64,000 nt of DNA from Candidatus Izimoplasma sp. HR2 (GCA_000753575.1 JRFF01000036.1:31546-95545); one strand, 5' to 3'. Positions 29,087 through 39,348 are shown, counted from the stretch's first letter. The notes: generated by a model not told the origin, from the letters alone. A program made the numbers and translations.

Positions 29087-29478
29087 TAAAGGTCTCCCTC
29101 AGTAAATGCGAAAGGTAATAAATCACTATTTAAAACAGTCTTAATATCCCCTTTATTATTCGCCATATGAACTTTTGCATCACCTGGCATTAACTCACTC
29201 ATTACTTGTCTACAAGCACCACAAGGCGAAATATGAGCGTCTTGTTCAGTTGTAATCATAATCTCTTTGATATCTTCTTTACGGTATCCCATACCATAAG
29301 CAGTAAATAAAGCACTTCTCTCTGCGCAATTTGCAAGACCATACGATGCATTTTCAACATTTACACCAGTAATTACTTTACCGTTTTTAAGTTTTAATGC
29401 TGCTGCTACTTTAAAATTTGAATATTTTGCAAAAGAATTCTTTAATACATTCTTTGCTTCATTATATAATTCATTCAT
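29086..29478 (-). CDS. cdd: Cytidine deaminase
   Basis: A 130-residue zinc enzyme converting (deoxy)cytidine to (deoxy)uridine in pyrimidine salvage. Zinc/catalytic motifs NCAERSALF (Cys-Ala-Glu) and [13 protein letters not shown] (PCxxC). N-terminal [28 protein letters not shown] is typical of the homotetrameric form. ATG follows TAGGTGATTAAGA. Between ybeY and era, coupled to era by a TAATG overlap. Confidence 0.96.
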   Translation of the reverse strand: MNELYNEAKNVLKNSFAKYSNFKVAAALKLKNGKVITGVNVENASYGLANCAERSALFTAYGMGYRKEDIKEIMITTEQDAHISPCGACRQVMSELMPGDAKVHMANNKGDIKTVLNSDLLPFAFTEGDL

Positions 29479-29488
29479 TCTTAATCAC

Positions 29489-29914
29489 CTATCTATTTAG
29501 TCCTGATTTTTTAAGGACTCTATTTTGTAAATCTGTCATAATTTTTTCTTCATCTTCAGTTTCGTGATCATATCCAAGTGTATGGAGTAACCCATGTACA
29601 GTTAGGAAACCAAGTTCTCTTTCAAAACTATGATTATACTCATCTGCTTGTTCAATTGTCTTAGGAATAGATATAAATACATCTCCTAAGTTATTTAAAT
29701 ACCCATCAGGAAAAGTTAAAACATCAGTTTCATAATCTTTTTCTCTATATGTTTTATTCAATTCTTGAATCTCACTACTACTTACTAAAACAATATTTAT
29801 ACCATAATCTCTTTTATTTAAAATATTGAATCCATTTTTCAATACTTTTTCAATTACTTCATTATAACTCTTATCATCATACTTATTTATTATATTAACG
29901 TTCATATTCTTCAT
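29489..29914 (-). CDS. ybeY: Endoribonuclease YbeY
   Basis: A metal-dependent RNase acting in rRNA maturation and ribosome quality control. The zinc motif HGLLHTLGYDHETEDE is intact (HGxLHLxGYDH pattern), as is DVLTFPDGYLNNLGDVFIS. The frame is open to a TTG at 29923, but ATG at 29914 or 29905 inside the phoH end is more natural (MKNMNVNI or MNVNIINKYDD); neither has a strong Shine-Dalgarno, so coupling to phoH is likely. About 141 residues. Confidence 0.93.
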   Translation of the reverse strand: MKNMNVNIINKYDDKSYNEVIEKVLKNGFNILNKRDYGINIVLVSSSEIQELNKTYREKDYETDVLTFPDGYLNNLGDVFISIPKTIEQADEYNHSFERELGFLTVHGLLHTLGYDHETEDEEKIMTDLQNRVLKKSGLNR

Positions 29915-30863
29915 ACTTAGCAAGTACTTTTTGAACTAATGGATGTCTAATTACATCAATTCTTTCAAACTTAATAGTACTAATACCTTTTACTCCTTCT
30001 AATAGTTTCACTGCATTTATCATTCCACTATCAATTTTTCTTGGTAAATCTATTTGTGTTATATCACCAGTTACTACCATTTTAGAATTAAATCCTAATC
30101 TTGTTAAAAATAACTTCATTTGATTAATAGTAGTATTTTGTGCTTCATCTAAAATTACATAAGCATTTTCTAAAGTTCTACCTCTCATATAAGCAAGTGG
30201 TGCAATTTCAATAATACCTTTTTCAATATATTCTTCAACAGTATTACTACCTAACACTTCATATAAAGCATCATATAAAGGTCTTAAATAAGGATCAACC
30301 TTTTCTTTTAAGTCTCCTGGTAAAAATCCTAAACTTTCACCAGCTTCAACAGCAGGTCTTGTCAGAATTATTTTTTTAACTTCACTTTTCTTTAATTTAG
30401 CGAGTGCATTAACAACAGCGATATATGTTTTACCAGTTCCCGCAGGACCTATCGCAAATACAAGATCATCTCTATTAATTGCTTTAATATATTCTTTTTG
30501 GTTCAAAGTTTTTGCATAAATTGGTTTACCAGATAATGTTTTAGTAATAAACATCCTGTTAACATAAATATCAACAATATCTTCTTTACTAATCTTTTCA
30601 GATAGTGAAGCAATATAAATAATATCTCTTTCAGAAATAATTACATTATTAGAAGCAATCATAATAAGTACTTCAAATATCTTTTCAAGCAATTCAATGA
30701 TTTCAACATCTTTAGTTGAAATAAAAATATCTTCTCCTTTGGTAAATATGTCTAAATTATAAAGAGAATTTAATACTTTTAAATTAGCATCATTACTTCC
30801 AAGAATTATTCTAAAACTATCTAAATTACGAAATTTAATCTCAAGCTTTGTTAAATCAACCAA
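29895..30863 (-). CDS. phoH: PhoH-like ATPase
   Basis: A 322-residue P-loop ATPase of the PhoH/YbeZ family, functionally tied to YbeY in RNA metabolism. Walker A AIGPAGTGKTYIAV, Walker B region AYVILDEAQNTTINQMKLFLTRLGF, sensor VVTGDITQIDLPR. N-terminal KH-like region (EIKFRNLDSFRIILGSNDANLKVLNSLYN). The start is TTG at 30863 after TGGAGGTTTGATAA. Its 3' end overlaps ybeY. A -10 TATACT lies at 30899-30894 on the minus strand just beyond the rpsU terminator. Confidence 0.93.
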   Translation of the reverse strand: MVDLTKLEIKFRNLDSFRIILGSNDANLKVLNSLYNLDIFTKGEDIFISTKDVEIIELLEKIFEVLIMIASNNVIISERDIIYIASLSEKISKEDIVDIYVNRMFITKTLSGKPIYAKTLNQKEYIKAINRDDLVFAIGPAGTGKTYIAVVNALAKLKKSEVKKIILTRPAVEAGESLGFLPGDLKEKVDPYLRPLYDALYEVLGSNTVEEYIEKGIIEIAPLAYMRGRTLENAYVILDEAQNTTINQMKLFLTRLGFNSKMVVTGDITQIDLPRKIDSGMINAVKLLEGVKGISTIKFERIDVIRHPLVQKVLAKYEEYER

Positions 30864-30920
30864 ATTATCAAACCTCCACTCTCAGTTAGACATAGTATAA
30901 CATATATCTCAGAAAATGAG

Positions 30921-30950
30921 AAAAAAATAACGGCACATTACATGCCGTTA
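30921..30950 (-). terminator. Terminator of rpsU
   Basis: Stem TAACGGCA/TGCCGTTA with loop TGTAATG, followed by seven U on the minus strand. Confidence 0.9.
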
Positions 30951-30954
30951 TTAA

Positions 30955-31131
30955 CTATCTATTTCCTTTTTTAGCATTTTCTTTTTTCTTGATCTTTTTA
31001 GAAATACTAGGTTTTACATAATACTCTCTTTTACGAGCTTCTTGCAGGGTACCTGAACGTGATACATCTCTTTTAAATCTTCTTAATGCGTCTTCAATAC
31101 TTTCGTTATCTCTAACAACGGTTTTAGCCAT
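30955..31131 (-). CDS. rpsU: 30S ribosomal protein S21
   Basis: A 58-residue small-subunit protein, normal for Firmicutes. It starts [29 protein letters not shown] and continues [22 protein letters not shown], the S21 pattern with a basic C-terminal tail. S21 sits near the anti-Shine-Dalgarno end of 16S rRNA. Strong GGAGGGAGACCTC site before ATG. Monocistronic with its own promoter and terminator, next to phoH-ybeY as often seen. Confidence 0.96.
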   Translation of the reverse strand: MAKTVVRDNESIEDALRRFKRDVSRSGTLQEARKREYYVKPSISKKIKKKENAKKGNR

Positions 31132-31169
31132 GAGGTCTCCCTCCTTTCGCTCTTTATTTTTCCGTATTT

Positions 31170-31198
31170 ATAATACCAAATAAACATTTAAATGTAAA
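31170..31198 (-). promoter_or_regulatory. Promoter of rpsU
   Basis: On the minus strand: -35 TTTACA (31198-31193), 17-base spacer ending in TGG, -10 TATTAT (31175-31170), about 38 bases before the start codon. Confidence 0.7.
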
Positions 31199-31294
31199 GT
31201 TTTTTAGGAAATTCCTTTAATTTTATCTAAAATATACACGAAACGGCTTGTTTATGGTATTATATTTATATAAAACCAAGATGGAAGTGATAAA

Positions 31295-31852
31295 ATGATT
31301 GACACAATTATACAATTTTATACAGATAATTTATTATATGCTGCAATAGGTACAGTAATAGCATTTTTTATTATCTTTAGACTGTTAAAAACAGCCAAAA
31401 TATATTTAGGTACTAAAAGTTATGTTAGAAAATCTAAGAAAAAAAGAAAGAAAAAGTTTAATGGAATTCAATTAACTGATAAAATTCAAAAGAAACGTAA
31501 AAAGAACACAAATGAATATTCTAAATTAAGAGGTAGAGGAAAAAAACTAGTTAAGAAATACTTAAACTATAAATTAGAAGAACTACCTGTTATCACAAGA
31601 TATTCATATGGTAAGCTACTTAAAAGATCTAAAAAGAAATTGATTATTATAGTTAAAAATGATCGTAAAACTCTTAAAAAGGTTCATATGAAAAAAGGTC
31701 TTAAAAATCTAATACAAATCACAAATAAATTTAAATGTTTAGATGAATTAATTCACTTCTTACATAATCTTCCAGAAGCTATTTTAGAGCAACAAGATTA
31801 CGATATCTACATTGGCGAAGAAGGAATTTCAATAGGTTACATCATAAAATAA
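31295..31852 (+). CDS. Unknown basic membrane-anchored protein
   Basis: A 185-residue protein I do not recognise. One membrane helix near residues 12-32 (LLYAAIGTVIAFFIIFRLL) is followed by a very Lys/Arg-rich stretch (YVRKSKKKRKKKF, KIQKKRKKN, KLRGRGKKLVKK), then a C-terminal region rich in beta-type segments (KKLIIIVKNDRK; YDIYIGEEGISIGYIIK). The positive charge after the helix places the bulk in the cytoplasm by the positive-inside rule. It could bind nucleic acid or ribosomes at the membrane, but nothing in the sequence proves this. ATG follows GGAAGTGATAAA. Monocistronic, convergent with mtaB. Confidence 0.7.
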   Translation: MIDTIIQFYTDNLLYAAIGTVIAFFIIFRLLKTAKIYLGTKSYVRKSKKKRKKKFNGIQLTDKIQKKRKKNTNEYSKLRGRGKKLVKKYLNYKLEELPVITRYSYGKLLKRSKKKLIIIVKNDRKTLKKVHMKKGLKNLIQITNKFKCLDELIHFLHNLPEAILEQQDYDIYIGEEGISIGYIIK

Positions 31853-31877
31853 AGCTAGTTCACTGAACTAGCTTTTT
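31851..31877. terminator. Bidirectional terminator
   Basis: Stem AAAGCTAGTT/AACTAGCTTT with loop CACTG, followed by U; between two convergent genes. Confidence 0.88.
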
Positions 31878-33160
31878 ATTATACCTAAAGTATCTTTATA
31901 CTTAATATTCTTTATTAAAACATCATGAATAGTGTTTTTTAATTCATTTTCCTTTTTAACTTTAACTGTTATATATGTATCTGAATGTCCATAAGTGAAC
32001 TCATCATCTGATCTTTCAAATAATACACTTATTACTTCATTTTTATAACTTTTTATATAGTTAGTAGCTAACTCTTCATTTAACTGAATTAATCTATTAA
32101 CTCTTAGTGATTTAATAATTCCGTTAATTTGTCCTTTTATTTGTGCAGCTTTTGTTCCACTTCTTTTAGAATAAGGGAAAACGTGCATCTCACTAAATTT
32201 ACACTTTTTAACAAACTCATACATTTCTTCAAACATTAAATCAGTTTCTTCCGGGAATCCAACAATTATATCTGTAGTAATCGCAATACCTGGAATCATC
32301 TTTCTAATACTTTCTAACTTATTAAAGTATTCCTCTTTGTTATATTTGCGTCTCATCACCTTTAATATTTCATTACTTCCACTTTGAAGTGGAATGTGTA
32401 AGTGTTTAGCAAAGACATCATTATCTCTTATAAGCTCAATTATAGGGTCTATTAGTTCATTTATTTCAATTGAAGATATTCTTATTCTCTTAAGACCTTT
32501 AACTTCTTTTAAATCACTTAATAAATCAAATAAAGAATAGTTATCTAGGTCTTGTCCGTATCCACCTGTATGTATACCAGTTAATACTATTTCTTTATAT
32601 CCATTCTTTACTAAAGATTTTGTTTCTTCAAGTACAGATTCTTTACTCCTAGATCTTACTGGTCCTCTAGCAAACGGAATAATACAGTAAGTACAGAAGT
32701 TATTACAACCATCTTGTATCTTCAAAAAAGCTCTAGTGTTTTCAGCAAAACTAGTAACATTTACTTCATCAAATACTCTGTATCTTGATATATCTGTTAC
32801 TTCATTTATTTTAACTCTTTCATGGAGTACTTGTTTAACTAAATCAAGTAAGTTCTCTCTCTGTTTAGTACCAATAACAATATCAACACCATCAATCTTA
32901 GAAACGTCATCAGCACTCATTTGACTATAACATCCCATTACTGCGACTACTGCCTCAGGGTTTCTTTTAATAGCTCTTCTAATAGTTTTACGACTTTTAG
33001 AATCACCTGAATTAGTCACTGTACATGTATTTATAATATAAACATCACTATATTCATTAAAGTTAACTCTCTGAAAGCCATCAGCTAAAAACAAACCTGA
33101 AATACTTTCAGTTTCGTATGTGTTTACTTTACATCCTAATGTGCTAAATGCTACTTTCAT
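31868..33160 (-). CDS. mtaB: tRNA N6-threonylcarbamoyladenosine methylthiotransferase MtaB
   Basis: A 430-residue radical-SAM enzyme converting t6A37 to ms2t6A37 in tRNAs that read ANN codons. N-terminal UPF0004 domain with cluster Cys in TLGCKVN, INTCTVT and VMGCYSQ; radical-SAM cluster CNNFCTYC; GITTDIIVGFPEET-type segment (IAITTDIIVGFPEETD); C-terminal TRAM domain. GCKVN and the short TRAM favour MtaB over MiaB. ATG at 33160 is chosen; the longer frame starts with a GTG. Monocistronic. Confidence 0.93.
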   Translation of the reverse strand: MKVAFSTLGCKVNTYETESISGLFLADGFQRVNFNEYSDVYIINTCTVTNSGDSKSRKTIRRAIKRNPEAVVAVMGCYSQMSADDVSKIDGVDIVIGTKQRENLLDLVKQVLHERVKINEVTDISRYRVFDEVNVTSFAENTRAFLKIQDGCNNFCTYCIIPFARGPVRSRSKESVLEETKSLVKNGYKEIVLTGIHTGGYGQDLDNYSLFDLLSDLKEVKGLKRIRISSIEINELIDPIIELIRDNDVFAKHLHIPLQSGSNEILKVMRRKYNKEEYFNKLESIRKMIPGIAITTDIIVGFPEETDLMFEEMYEFVKKCKFSEMHVFPYSKRSGTKAAQIKGQINGIIKSLRVNRLIQLNEELATNYIKSYKNEVISVLFERSDDEFTYGHSDTYITVKVKKENELKNTIHDVLIKNIKYKDTLGIIKS

Positions 33161-33264
33161 ATGTATCACTCACTTCTTATTAAATCATAAAAATACAATT
33201 ATATTTATTATATCATATATAATGTTTATATGCTTTTTTTATAGATTACACTAAAAATACAAAT

Positions 33265-33288
33265 AAAAAAAGGCCTGCGCCTTTTTTT
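33265..33288. terminator. Terminator downstream of the small exported protein gene
   Basis: Stem AAAAAAAGGC/GCCTTTTTTT with loop CTGC; A and U runs on both sides. Confidence 0.8.
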
Positions 33289-33293
33289 ATTAA

Positions 33294-33662
33294 CTAGCTA
33301 TCTGCATTGGCTAGATATACATTAGTATTGCAGTATGCTAATGATGATTGTGAACAATAACATACAATGATATGATTTCGTTTATCTACGTAATAGATCA
33401 TATTACCAATTCTTACATCATCTGTTTTATAACCTTTTACAAGATTATCAGAGTCTTTTTCAAATTCTTCAATAGAATCATCAAAATCAATTATAACTTC
33501 TTCTAGATCAAAATTTTCTATACCAGCTTCTGCTAAATTAGGTAATGCTGTAAATTGTGCTTCAACAGTAACATTTTCTAATGACATAAATAAAATAAAT
33601 ACTATCATGAATGTTCCTAATGCGAATCCTAATAAACATTTAAACATATTAGATTTAGTCAT
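33294..33662 (-). CDS. Unknown small membrane-anchored extracytoplasmic protein
   Basis: A 122-residue protein with no recognised family. Residues 9-27 (LLGFALGTFMIVFILFMSL) form a membrane helix or uncleaved signal; the rest is acidic (EEVIIDFDDSIEEFEKDSDN) with a small C-terminal motif MIYYVDKRNHIIVCYCSQSSLAYC containing three Cys. The pattern IYYVDKR resembles short beta-strand ends seen in exported proteins, but no function follows. ATG at 33662 after AGGAAGGAG is preferred over a TTG 14 codons upstream. A 12-bp hairpin lies in the leader. Divergent from a winged-helix regulator. Confidence 0.7.
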   Translation of the reverse strand: MTKSNMFKCLLGFALGTFMIVFILFMSLENVTVEAQFTALPNLAEAGIENFDLEEVIIDFDDSIEEFEKDSDNLVKGYKTDDVRIGNMIYYVDKRNHIIVCYCSQSSLAYCNTNVYLANADS

Positions 33663-33701
33663 TTTTATTCTCCTTCCTATATTTTTTTGGATAAAAAATA
33701 A

Positions 33702-33733
33702 CAAAACACTAACAATTAAAGGTTAGTGTTTTG
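33702..33733 (-). other. Strong hairpin in the leader of the small exported protein gene
   Basis: Perfect 12-bp stem CAAAACACTAAC/GTTAGTGTTTTG with an 8-base loop. Read on the minus strand, the stem is followed by a U-rich stretch and then, 40 bases on, the gene at 33662. It could be an attenuator or a terminator of transcription entering from upstream. Confidence 0.6.
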
Positions 33734-33806
33734 TCTTGTTTCATATATTTAATAGTAATTCTAACCTATTTGTAAACAAAAGTTGGAATTGTACAAAATA
33801 AAATAT

Positions 33807-33881
33807 TTGCCATGTTGCTATAAATGGTGTATAATAGACTATATCATCGTGCAATTCATTATAACATACAAATTATTTGTA
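33807..33881 (+). promoter_or_regulatory. Promoter and palindrome upstream of the winged-helix regulator
   Basis: -35 TTGCCA (33807-33812), 17-base spacer, -10 TATAAT (33830-33835). A 15-base palindrome TACAAAT-T-ATTTGTA follows at 33867-33881, in the 5' leader. It is a candidate operator for the adjacent regulator, by inference. The rest of the 345-base gap 33663-34007 is AT-rich with no further gene. Confidence 0.55.
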
Positions 33882-34007
33882 CGTCAATGATTATTTTTAT
33901 TTTTTTAATTAATTTTAATAAATATTAGAGAAAATATACTATAAATAACTATTAATTTATTAAAAAATGATGAAATTATAGTAATTCATAACAAAGGAGT
34001 GATTCTC

Positions 34008-34589
34008 ATGATTGAAGAAGTTAGATTACTTGAAACAGATGAAGAAATAAAAATAGGGTTTAATCCATATAAATTAAGAATAATGTGGATATATACAAGA
34101 AATCCTGAATCTATGACAGCCAAACAAGTTGCGGATGAAATGGGAGAACCCCCATCAAAAGTTCATTATCATATTCAAATATTAGTAAAACATAACTTCC
34201 TAAAACTCATTAAAACCAAAAATATCAATGGAATCATTGCAAAGTATTATCAAAGAGTATATAAAAGCTTTAGAATGAGTCCAAAGGTAACGGATAATCC
34301 GATATTTAAAGAATACTATGATAATGATCAAATAAGGACGTATGATTTAGAATATCGAACGTATAGAGAAAAGTTAATATACTATTTCGATAACTATTTC
34401 GAAAGTGGAAAAAGTCCTAATCATGAATATGGTACAATCTTCCCAACTTTATATATGACACAAAAAGAGGCACAAGATTTATCTAATAAAATTATAAAAC
34501 TAGTCCAAAAACATACAGTAAAAGATGATGAGAAAGATGAATATAAATCTTTCCTAGGTACGGTATTATGTAATAAAAAAGAAGAATAA
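34008..34589 (+). CDS. Winged-helix (ArsR-like) transcriptional regulator
   Basis: A 193-residue protein. Residues about 15-75 form a winged helix: NPYKLRIMWIYTRNPESMTAKQVADEMGEPPSKVHYHIQILVKHNFLKLIKTKNINGIIAKYYQRVYKSF, where SKVHYHIQILVKHNFL is the recognition helix of the ArsR/HTH_20 type. The C-terminal half (YDLEYRTYREKLIYYFDNYFESG and YMTQKEAQDLSNKIIKLVQKH) is helical and probably dimerises. No metal-ligand Cys pair typical of ArsR sensors is seen. ATG at 34008 follows AAAGGAGTGATTCTC. Target genes unknown; the divergent exported-protein gene is a candidate. Confidence 0.8.
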   Translation: MIEEVRLLETDEEIKIGFNPYKLRIMWIYTRNPESMTAKQVADEMGEPPSKVHYHIQILVKHNFLKLIKTKNINGIIAKYYQRVYKSFRMSPKVTDNPIFKEYYDNDQIRTYDLEYRTYREKLIYYFDNYFESGKSPNHEYGTIFPTLYMTQKEAQDLSNKIIKLVQKHTVKDDEKDEYKSFLGTVLCNKKEE

Positions 34590-34618
34590 ATAAGATGTAT
34601 TTTATTCTTCTTTTTTTA
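34575..34618 (+). terminator. Terminator of the winged-helix regulator gene
   Basis: Long A/T-rich stem GAAGAATAAA/TTTTATTCTTC flanked by A and U runs; overlaps the end of the gene. Confidence 0.75.
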
Positions 34619-34662
34619 TAGAAACTACTTATATATTTTTATTGATTTATACTATTTAGAAT

Positions 34663-34689
34663 AAAAAAAGACTACACTGTAGTCTTTTT
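34663..34689 (-). terminator. Terminator of the hrcA-grpE-dnaK-dnaJ operon
   Basis: Stem AAAAAGACTAC/GTAGTCTTTTT with loop AGT, then U-run on the minus strand, just beyond dnaJ. Confidence 0.9.
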
Positions 34690-34691
34690 AC

Positions 34692-35798
34692 TTATTTTTT
34701 TCTTGCGCTTTTAAATCTTTTCCATATACTTGAATCTTCAGTTAAATCAGTTTTACCCAATTGTTCAAATAATTTTATTTGTTGTTTAGATAATTTATTT
34801 GGTGTTACAACATCTATAATTACATGTTCATCACCTTTACGTTTTGATCTAACGTTTGGTGCACCTTTACCACGTAATCTAAATGTAGTTTTACTTTGAG
34901 TTCCCGCAGGAACTTTAAGTTTCACATCTCCATATGGAGTTGGAACTTTAATACTATCACCAATTGCTGCTTGAACAAAAGTAATTGGTACTTCTATTAT
35001 AAGATCATCTCCGTGTCTCTCATATAAAGGATCTTTTCTAACATCAAATAAGATGTATAAATCTCCACTAGGACCACCGTTAATACCTTTAGAACCATAA
35101 CCTTCAAGTCTAATTTGTTGACCTGTATCGATTCCTTCAGGTATTGTAATTTCAATTTCTTTAGTATGTGATAATACTTTTTCACCATGACATGTTTCAC
35201 ATTTCTTAGTAATTTGTTTACCACTACCACCACAGTTAGGACATGTAGCTTGACTACGTGTTCTACCAAATAGTGATTGTTGTTCAATAATTACAGTTCC
35301 TTTACCATGACACTGAGTACACGTCTTAACATCTTTTTTAGAGTGTGCTCCAGTTCCGTGACATGTCGTACATTCAGTATGTGCTGTAACTTTTATTGTC
35401 TTTTTAGCTCCGAAGATTGCTTCTTCAAATTTTACATTCATTCTCTTTTGTAAATCTGATCCTTTTCTAGGGCGGTTACTATTACGTTGTTGTCCTCCAC
35501 CACCAAAGAAATTAGAGAATATATCATTAATATCAAAGTCAAATCCACCAAATCCAGACGTATTAAAACCTTGGCCGTTATTGGCTTGATGCCCAAAACG
35601 GTCGTACTGGCTTCTCTTAGTAGAATCACTTAATACTTCATAAGCTTCTTGAACTTCCTTAAATTTTGCTTCCGCATTTGTTTCAGTAGAAACATCAGGA
35701 TGATACTTTTTCGCTAGTTTGCGGTAAGCACCCTTTATATCTGCATCTCCTGCGCCTTTATCTATACCTAAGACGTCGTAGTAATCTTTTTTGTCCAT
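34692..35798 (-). CDS. dnaJ: Chaperone DnaJ (Hsp40)
   Basis: A 368-residue co-chaperone that stimulates the DnaK ATPase and binds unfolded protein. J-domain with HPD in KYHPDVS, Gly/Phe-rich linker (GFNTSGFGGFDFD), four zinc motifs CTTCHGTG, CTQCHGKG, CPNCGGSG and CETCHGEK, and two C-terminal beta domains. Fourth zinc repeat ends in K rather than G. ATG at 35798 follows GAGGTGCATT; an upstream in-frame ATG is less likely. A 12-bp hairpin separates it from dnaK. Confidence 0.96.
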   Translation of the reverse strand: MDKKDYYDVLGIDKGAGDADIKGAYRKLAKKYHPDVSTETNAEAKFKEVQEAYEVLSDSTKRSQYDRFGHQANNGQGFNTSGFGGFDFDINDIFSNFFGGGGQQRNSNRPRKGSDLQKRMNVKFEEAIFGAKKTIKVTAHTECTTCHGTGAHSKKDVKTCTQCHGKGTVIIEQQSLFGRTRSQATCPNCGGSGKQITKKCETCHGEKVLSHTKEIEITIPEGIDTGQQIRLEGYGSKGINGGPSGDLYILFDVRKDPLYERHGDDLIIEVPITFVQAAIGDSIKVPTPYGDVKLKVPAGTQSKTTFRLRGKGAPNVRSKRKGDEHVIIDVVTPNKLSKQQIKLFEQLGKTDLTEDSSIWKRFKSARKK

Positions 35799-35818
35799 AA
35801 TGCACCTCATTCATAGTT

Positions 35819-35848
35819 ATATGAAGCAGAAATGTATCTGCTTCATAT
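35819..35848 (-). other. Intercistronic hairpin between dnaK and dnaJ
   Basis: Perfect 12-bp stem ATATGAAGCAGA/TCTGCTTCATAT with a 6-base loop, filling most of the 58-base gap. No U-run follows on the minus strand, so it is not a standard terminator; an RNA-processing or stability element is more likely. Confidence 0.75.
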
Positions 35849-35856
35849 AAATTTAT

Positions 35857-37695
<1,839 letters not shown>

Positions 37696-38256
37696 TTATT
37701 CGCTTATTTTTACTATAGCAGGTCTTATTAACCTGTCTTTAAATATATATCCTTTTTGCAGTACTTCTACTACAATGTTTGGTTCGGTTCCTTCAACTTT
37801 TTCAGTCATAATTGCTTGATGGAAATTAGGATCATACTCTTCTCCTAGAGCATCTACTTCACTAACTCCTTCATTTTCAAGTGCTTTTACAAATTGTTCA
37901 TTAATTATTTTAAAACCTTGCATAATGTTTTTATTTTCTTCATTATTTATTTCATGTTTTAATGCTAAATCAAAGTGATCAAGCGGTGTAATTAATAATT
38001 TAGAAATACTCATTGCTGCATATTTTCTTTCCATAATTCGTTCTTTTTCTAATCTTTTTTGTGTATTTACTAAATCAGCTCTGTCTTTTAACATTGTGTT
38101 TTTTAGTTCTTTAATTTTTTCTTCTAACTCCATAATGATATCTTCTGGAGTTTTTTCTTTTTCTTTCTCAATTACTTCTGGTTCTTCTTTTAAAGGATCT
38201 TTTTCAACTTTATCCTTTAAAATATCTTCAACTGCTTTTTCCTTTTTCTTTGTCAT
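37696..38256 (-). CDS. grpE: Nucleotide exchange factor GrpE
   Basis: A 186-residue partner that releases ADP from DnaK. It has the long N-terminal coiled coil (MELEEKIKELKNTMLKDRADLVNTQKRLEKERIMERKYA) and the C-terminal beta domain with GVSEVDALGEEYDPNFHQAIMTEKVEGTEPNIVVEVLQKGYIFKDRLIRPAIVKI, the family signature. ATG follows AAGGAGTAAATATA. Only 5 bases after hrcA. Confidence 0.97.
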   Translation of the reverse strand: MTKKKEKAVEDILKDKVEKDPLKEEPEVIEKEKEKTPEDIIMELEEKIKELKNTMLKDRADLVNTQKRLEKERIMERKYAAMSISKLLITPLDHFDLALKHEINNEENKNIMQGFKIINEQFVKALENEGVSEVDALGEEYDPNFHQAIMTEKVEGTEPNIVVEVLQKGYIFKDRLIRPAIVKISE

Positions 38257-38261
38257 TATAT

Positions 38262-39275
38262 TTACTCCTTATACAATTTCGACATATGTGCTGCCAAATA
38301 CTTAATTAGTGGAATTACTTTTTGATATTCCATTCTAGTTGGACCAACTATTGCAATTGTACCTTTTTCAGTTTGACTTAATTGATATGGAACAGAGATT
38401 ACAGTACAATCTCTCATTGCATTAATTGTGTTCTCTTTACCAATCGTTACTGTTAATCCTATATTTGTTGTATCTTCAACAAGTTTGAATATATCATTCT
38501 TCTCAAAGAAAGTTAATAACTCTCTAACTCTATTAACATCGCTAAACTCCGGTTGGTATAACATTTTACTTTGTCCAGCTAAATAGTAATCACTTTGCGT
38601 AAACTTCGTAAACGCCTCTAAAAAAGCATCAATTATTGTTTTATTATAAACGAGCATATCCTTAATCTTTTGTTGATCGATTTCGTAATGTAATTTCTCG
38701 CTTACTTTTGATATTGGGCAATCGAATAAAATATCATTAAATATTTCTATTACTCTTTTCATATCTTCAATATCAGTATTTACTGGAATCTTAATATTTT
38801 TACTTTCAACATGTCCTAAGTTAGTAACTATTATTAATAAAGCGACATTTTCATAAAGAGGAAGTAACTCTATCTTCTTTATCTTCGAGCCATAAGCAGA
38901 ATGTCCAAGTGCGATTGTTGTATAATTAGTCATTTGACTAAGTAAATTCATCGCTTGTTTTATTGCTTCGTCTCTTTTAATATCTTTATTACTAAATAAT
39001 TCATCAATAACAGTAAAACTATCATCATAATTGTTTTTATCCGCAAGGATTTGTTCTATATAATAATGATATCCAACATCACTAGGAATTCTCCCACTAG
39101 AAGTATGAGTTTTCTCTAAGAACCCAAGTTCTTCTAAATCAGCCATCTCGTTTCTGATTGTAGCGGAACTAAAATCTAATAGTTCGGATAACGTTCTAGA
39201 ACCGACAGGTTCAGCCGTTTTAACATACTCTTCTACAGTAAGTTTAAGTACTAATTCTTGCCTTTTTGTTAACAT
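38262..39275 (-). CDS. hrcA: Heat-inducible transcription repressor HrcA
   Basis: A 337-residue repressor that binds CIRCE operators and whose activity depends on GroEL. N-terminal winged helix with LTVEEYVKTAEPVGSRTLSELLDFSSATIRNEMADLEELGFLEKTHTSSGRIPSDVGYHYY, typical of HrcA, followed by the GAF-like domain. First gene of its own operon; two CIRCE elements lie directly upstream, so it is autoregulated. ATG follows AAAAGAGGTGAAACT. Confidence 0.97.
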   Translation of the reverse strand: MLTKRQELVLKLTVEEYVKTAEPVGSRTLSELLDFSSATIRNEMADLEELGFLEKTHTSSGRIPSDVGYHYYIEQILADKNNYDDSFTVIDELFSNKDIKRDEAIKQAMNLLSQMTNYTTIALGHSAYGSKIKKIELLPLYENVALLIIVTNLGHVESKNIKIPVNTDIEDMKRVIEIFNDILFDCPISKVSEKLHYEIDQQKIKDMLVYNKTIIDAFLEAFTKFTQSDYYLAGQSKMLYQPEFSDVNRVRELLTFFEKNDIFKLVEDTTNIGLTVTIGKENTINAMRDCTVISVPYQLSQTEKGTIAIVGPTRMEYQKVIPLIKYLAAHMSKLYKE

Positions 39276-39288
39276 AGTTTCACCTCTT

Positions 39289-39315
39289 TTAGCACTCTAT
39301 CTATTTGATTGCTAA
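39289..39315 (-). promoter_or_regulatory. CIRCE operator 1 of hrcA operon
   Basis: TTAGCACTC, 9-base spacer, GATTGCTAA: the right arm differs from the GAGTGCTAA consensus at one base. Lies between the -10 and the hrcA start codon. Confidence 0.92.
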
Positions 39316-39319
39316 CAAC

Positions 39320-39348
39320 AGTATACAACATCTTTTTAGCAGTGTCAA
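39320..39348 (-). promoter_or_regulatory. Sigma-A promoter of hrcA-grpE-dnaK-dnaJ
   Basis: On the minus strand: -35 TTGACA (39348-39343), exact 17-base spacer, -10 TATACT (39325-39320). The -35 lies inside the second CIRCE element. Confidence 0.92.

Noticed and set aside
34997..35629. Two minus-strand frames overlapping dnaJ
   Set aside because: They lie in another frame of the dnaJ gene, without start signals and with biased composition.
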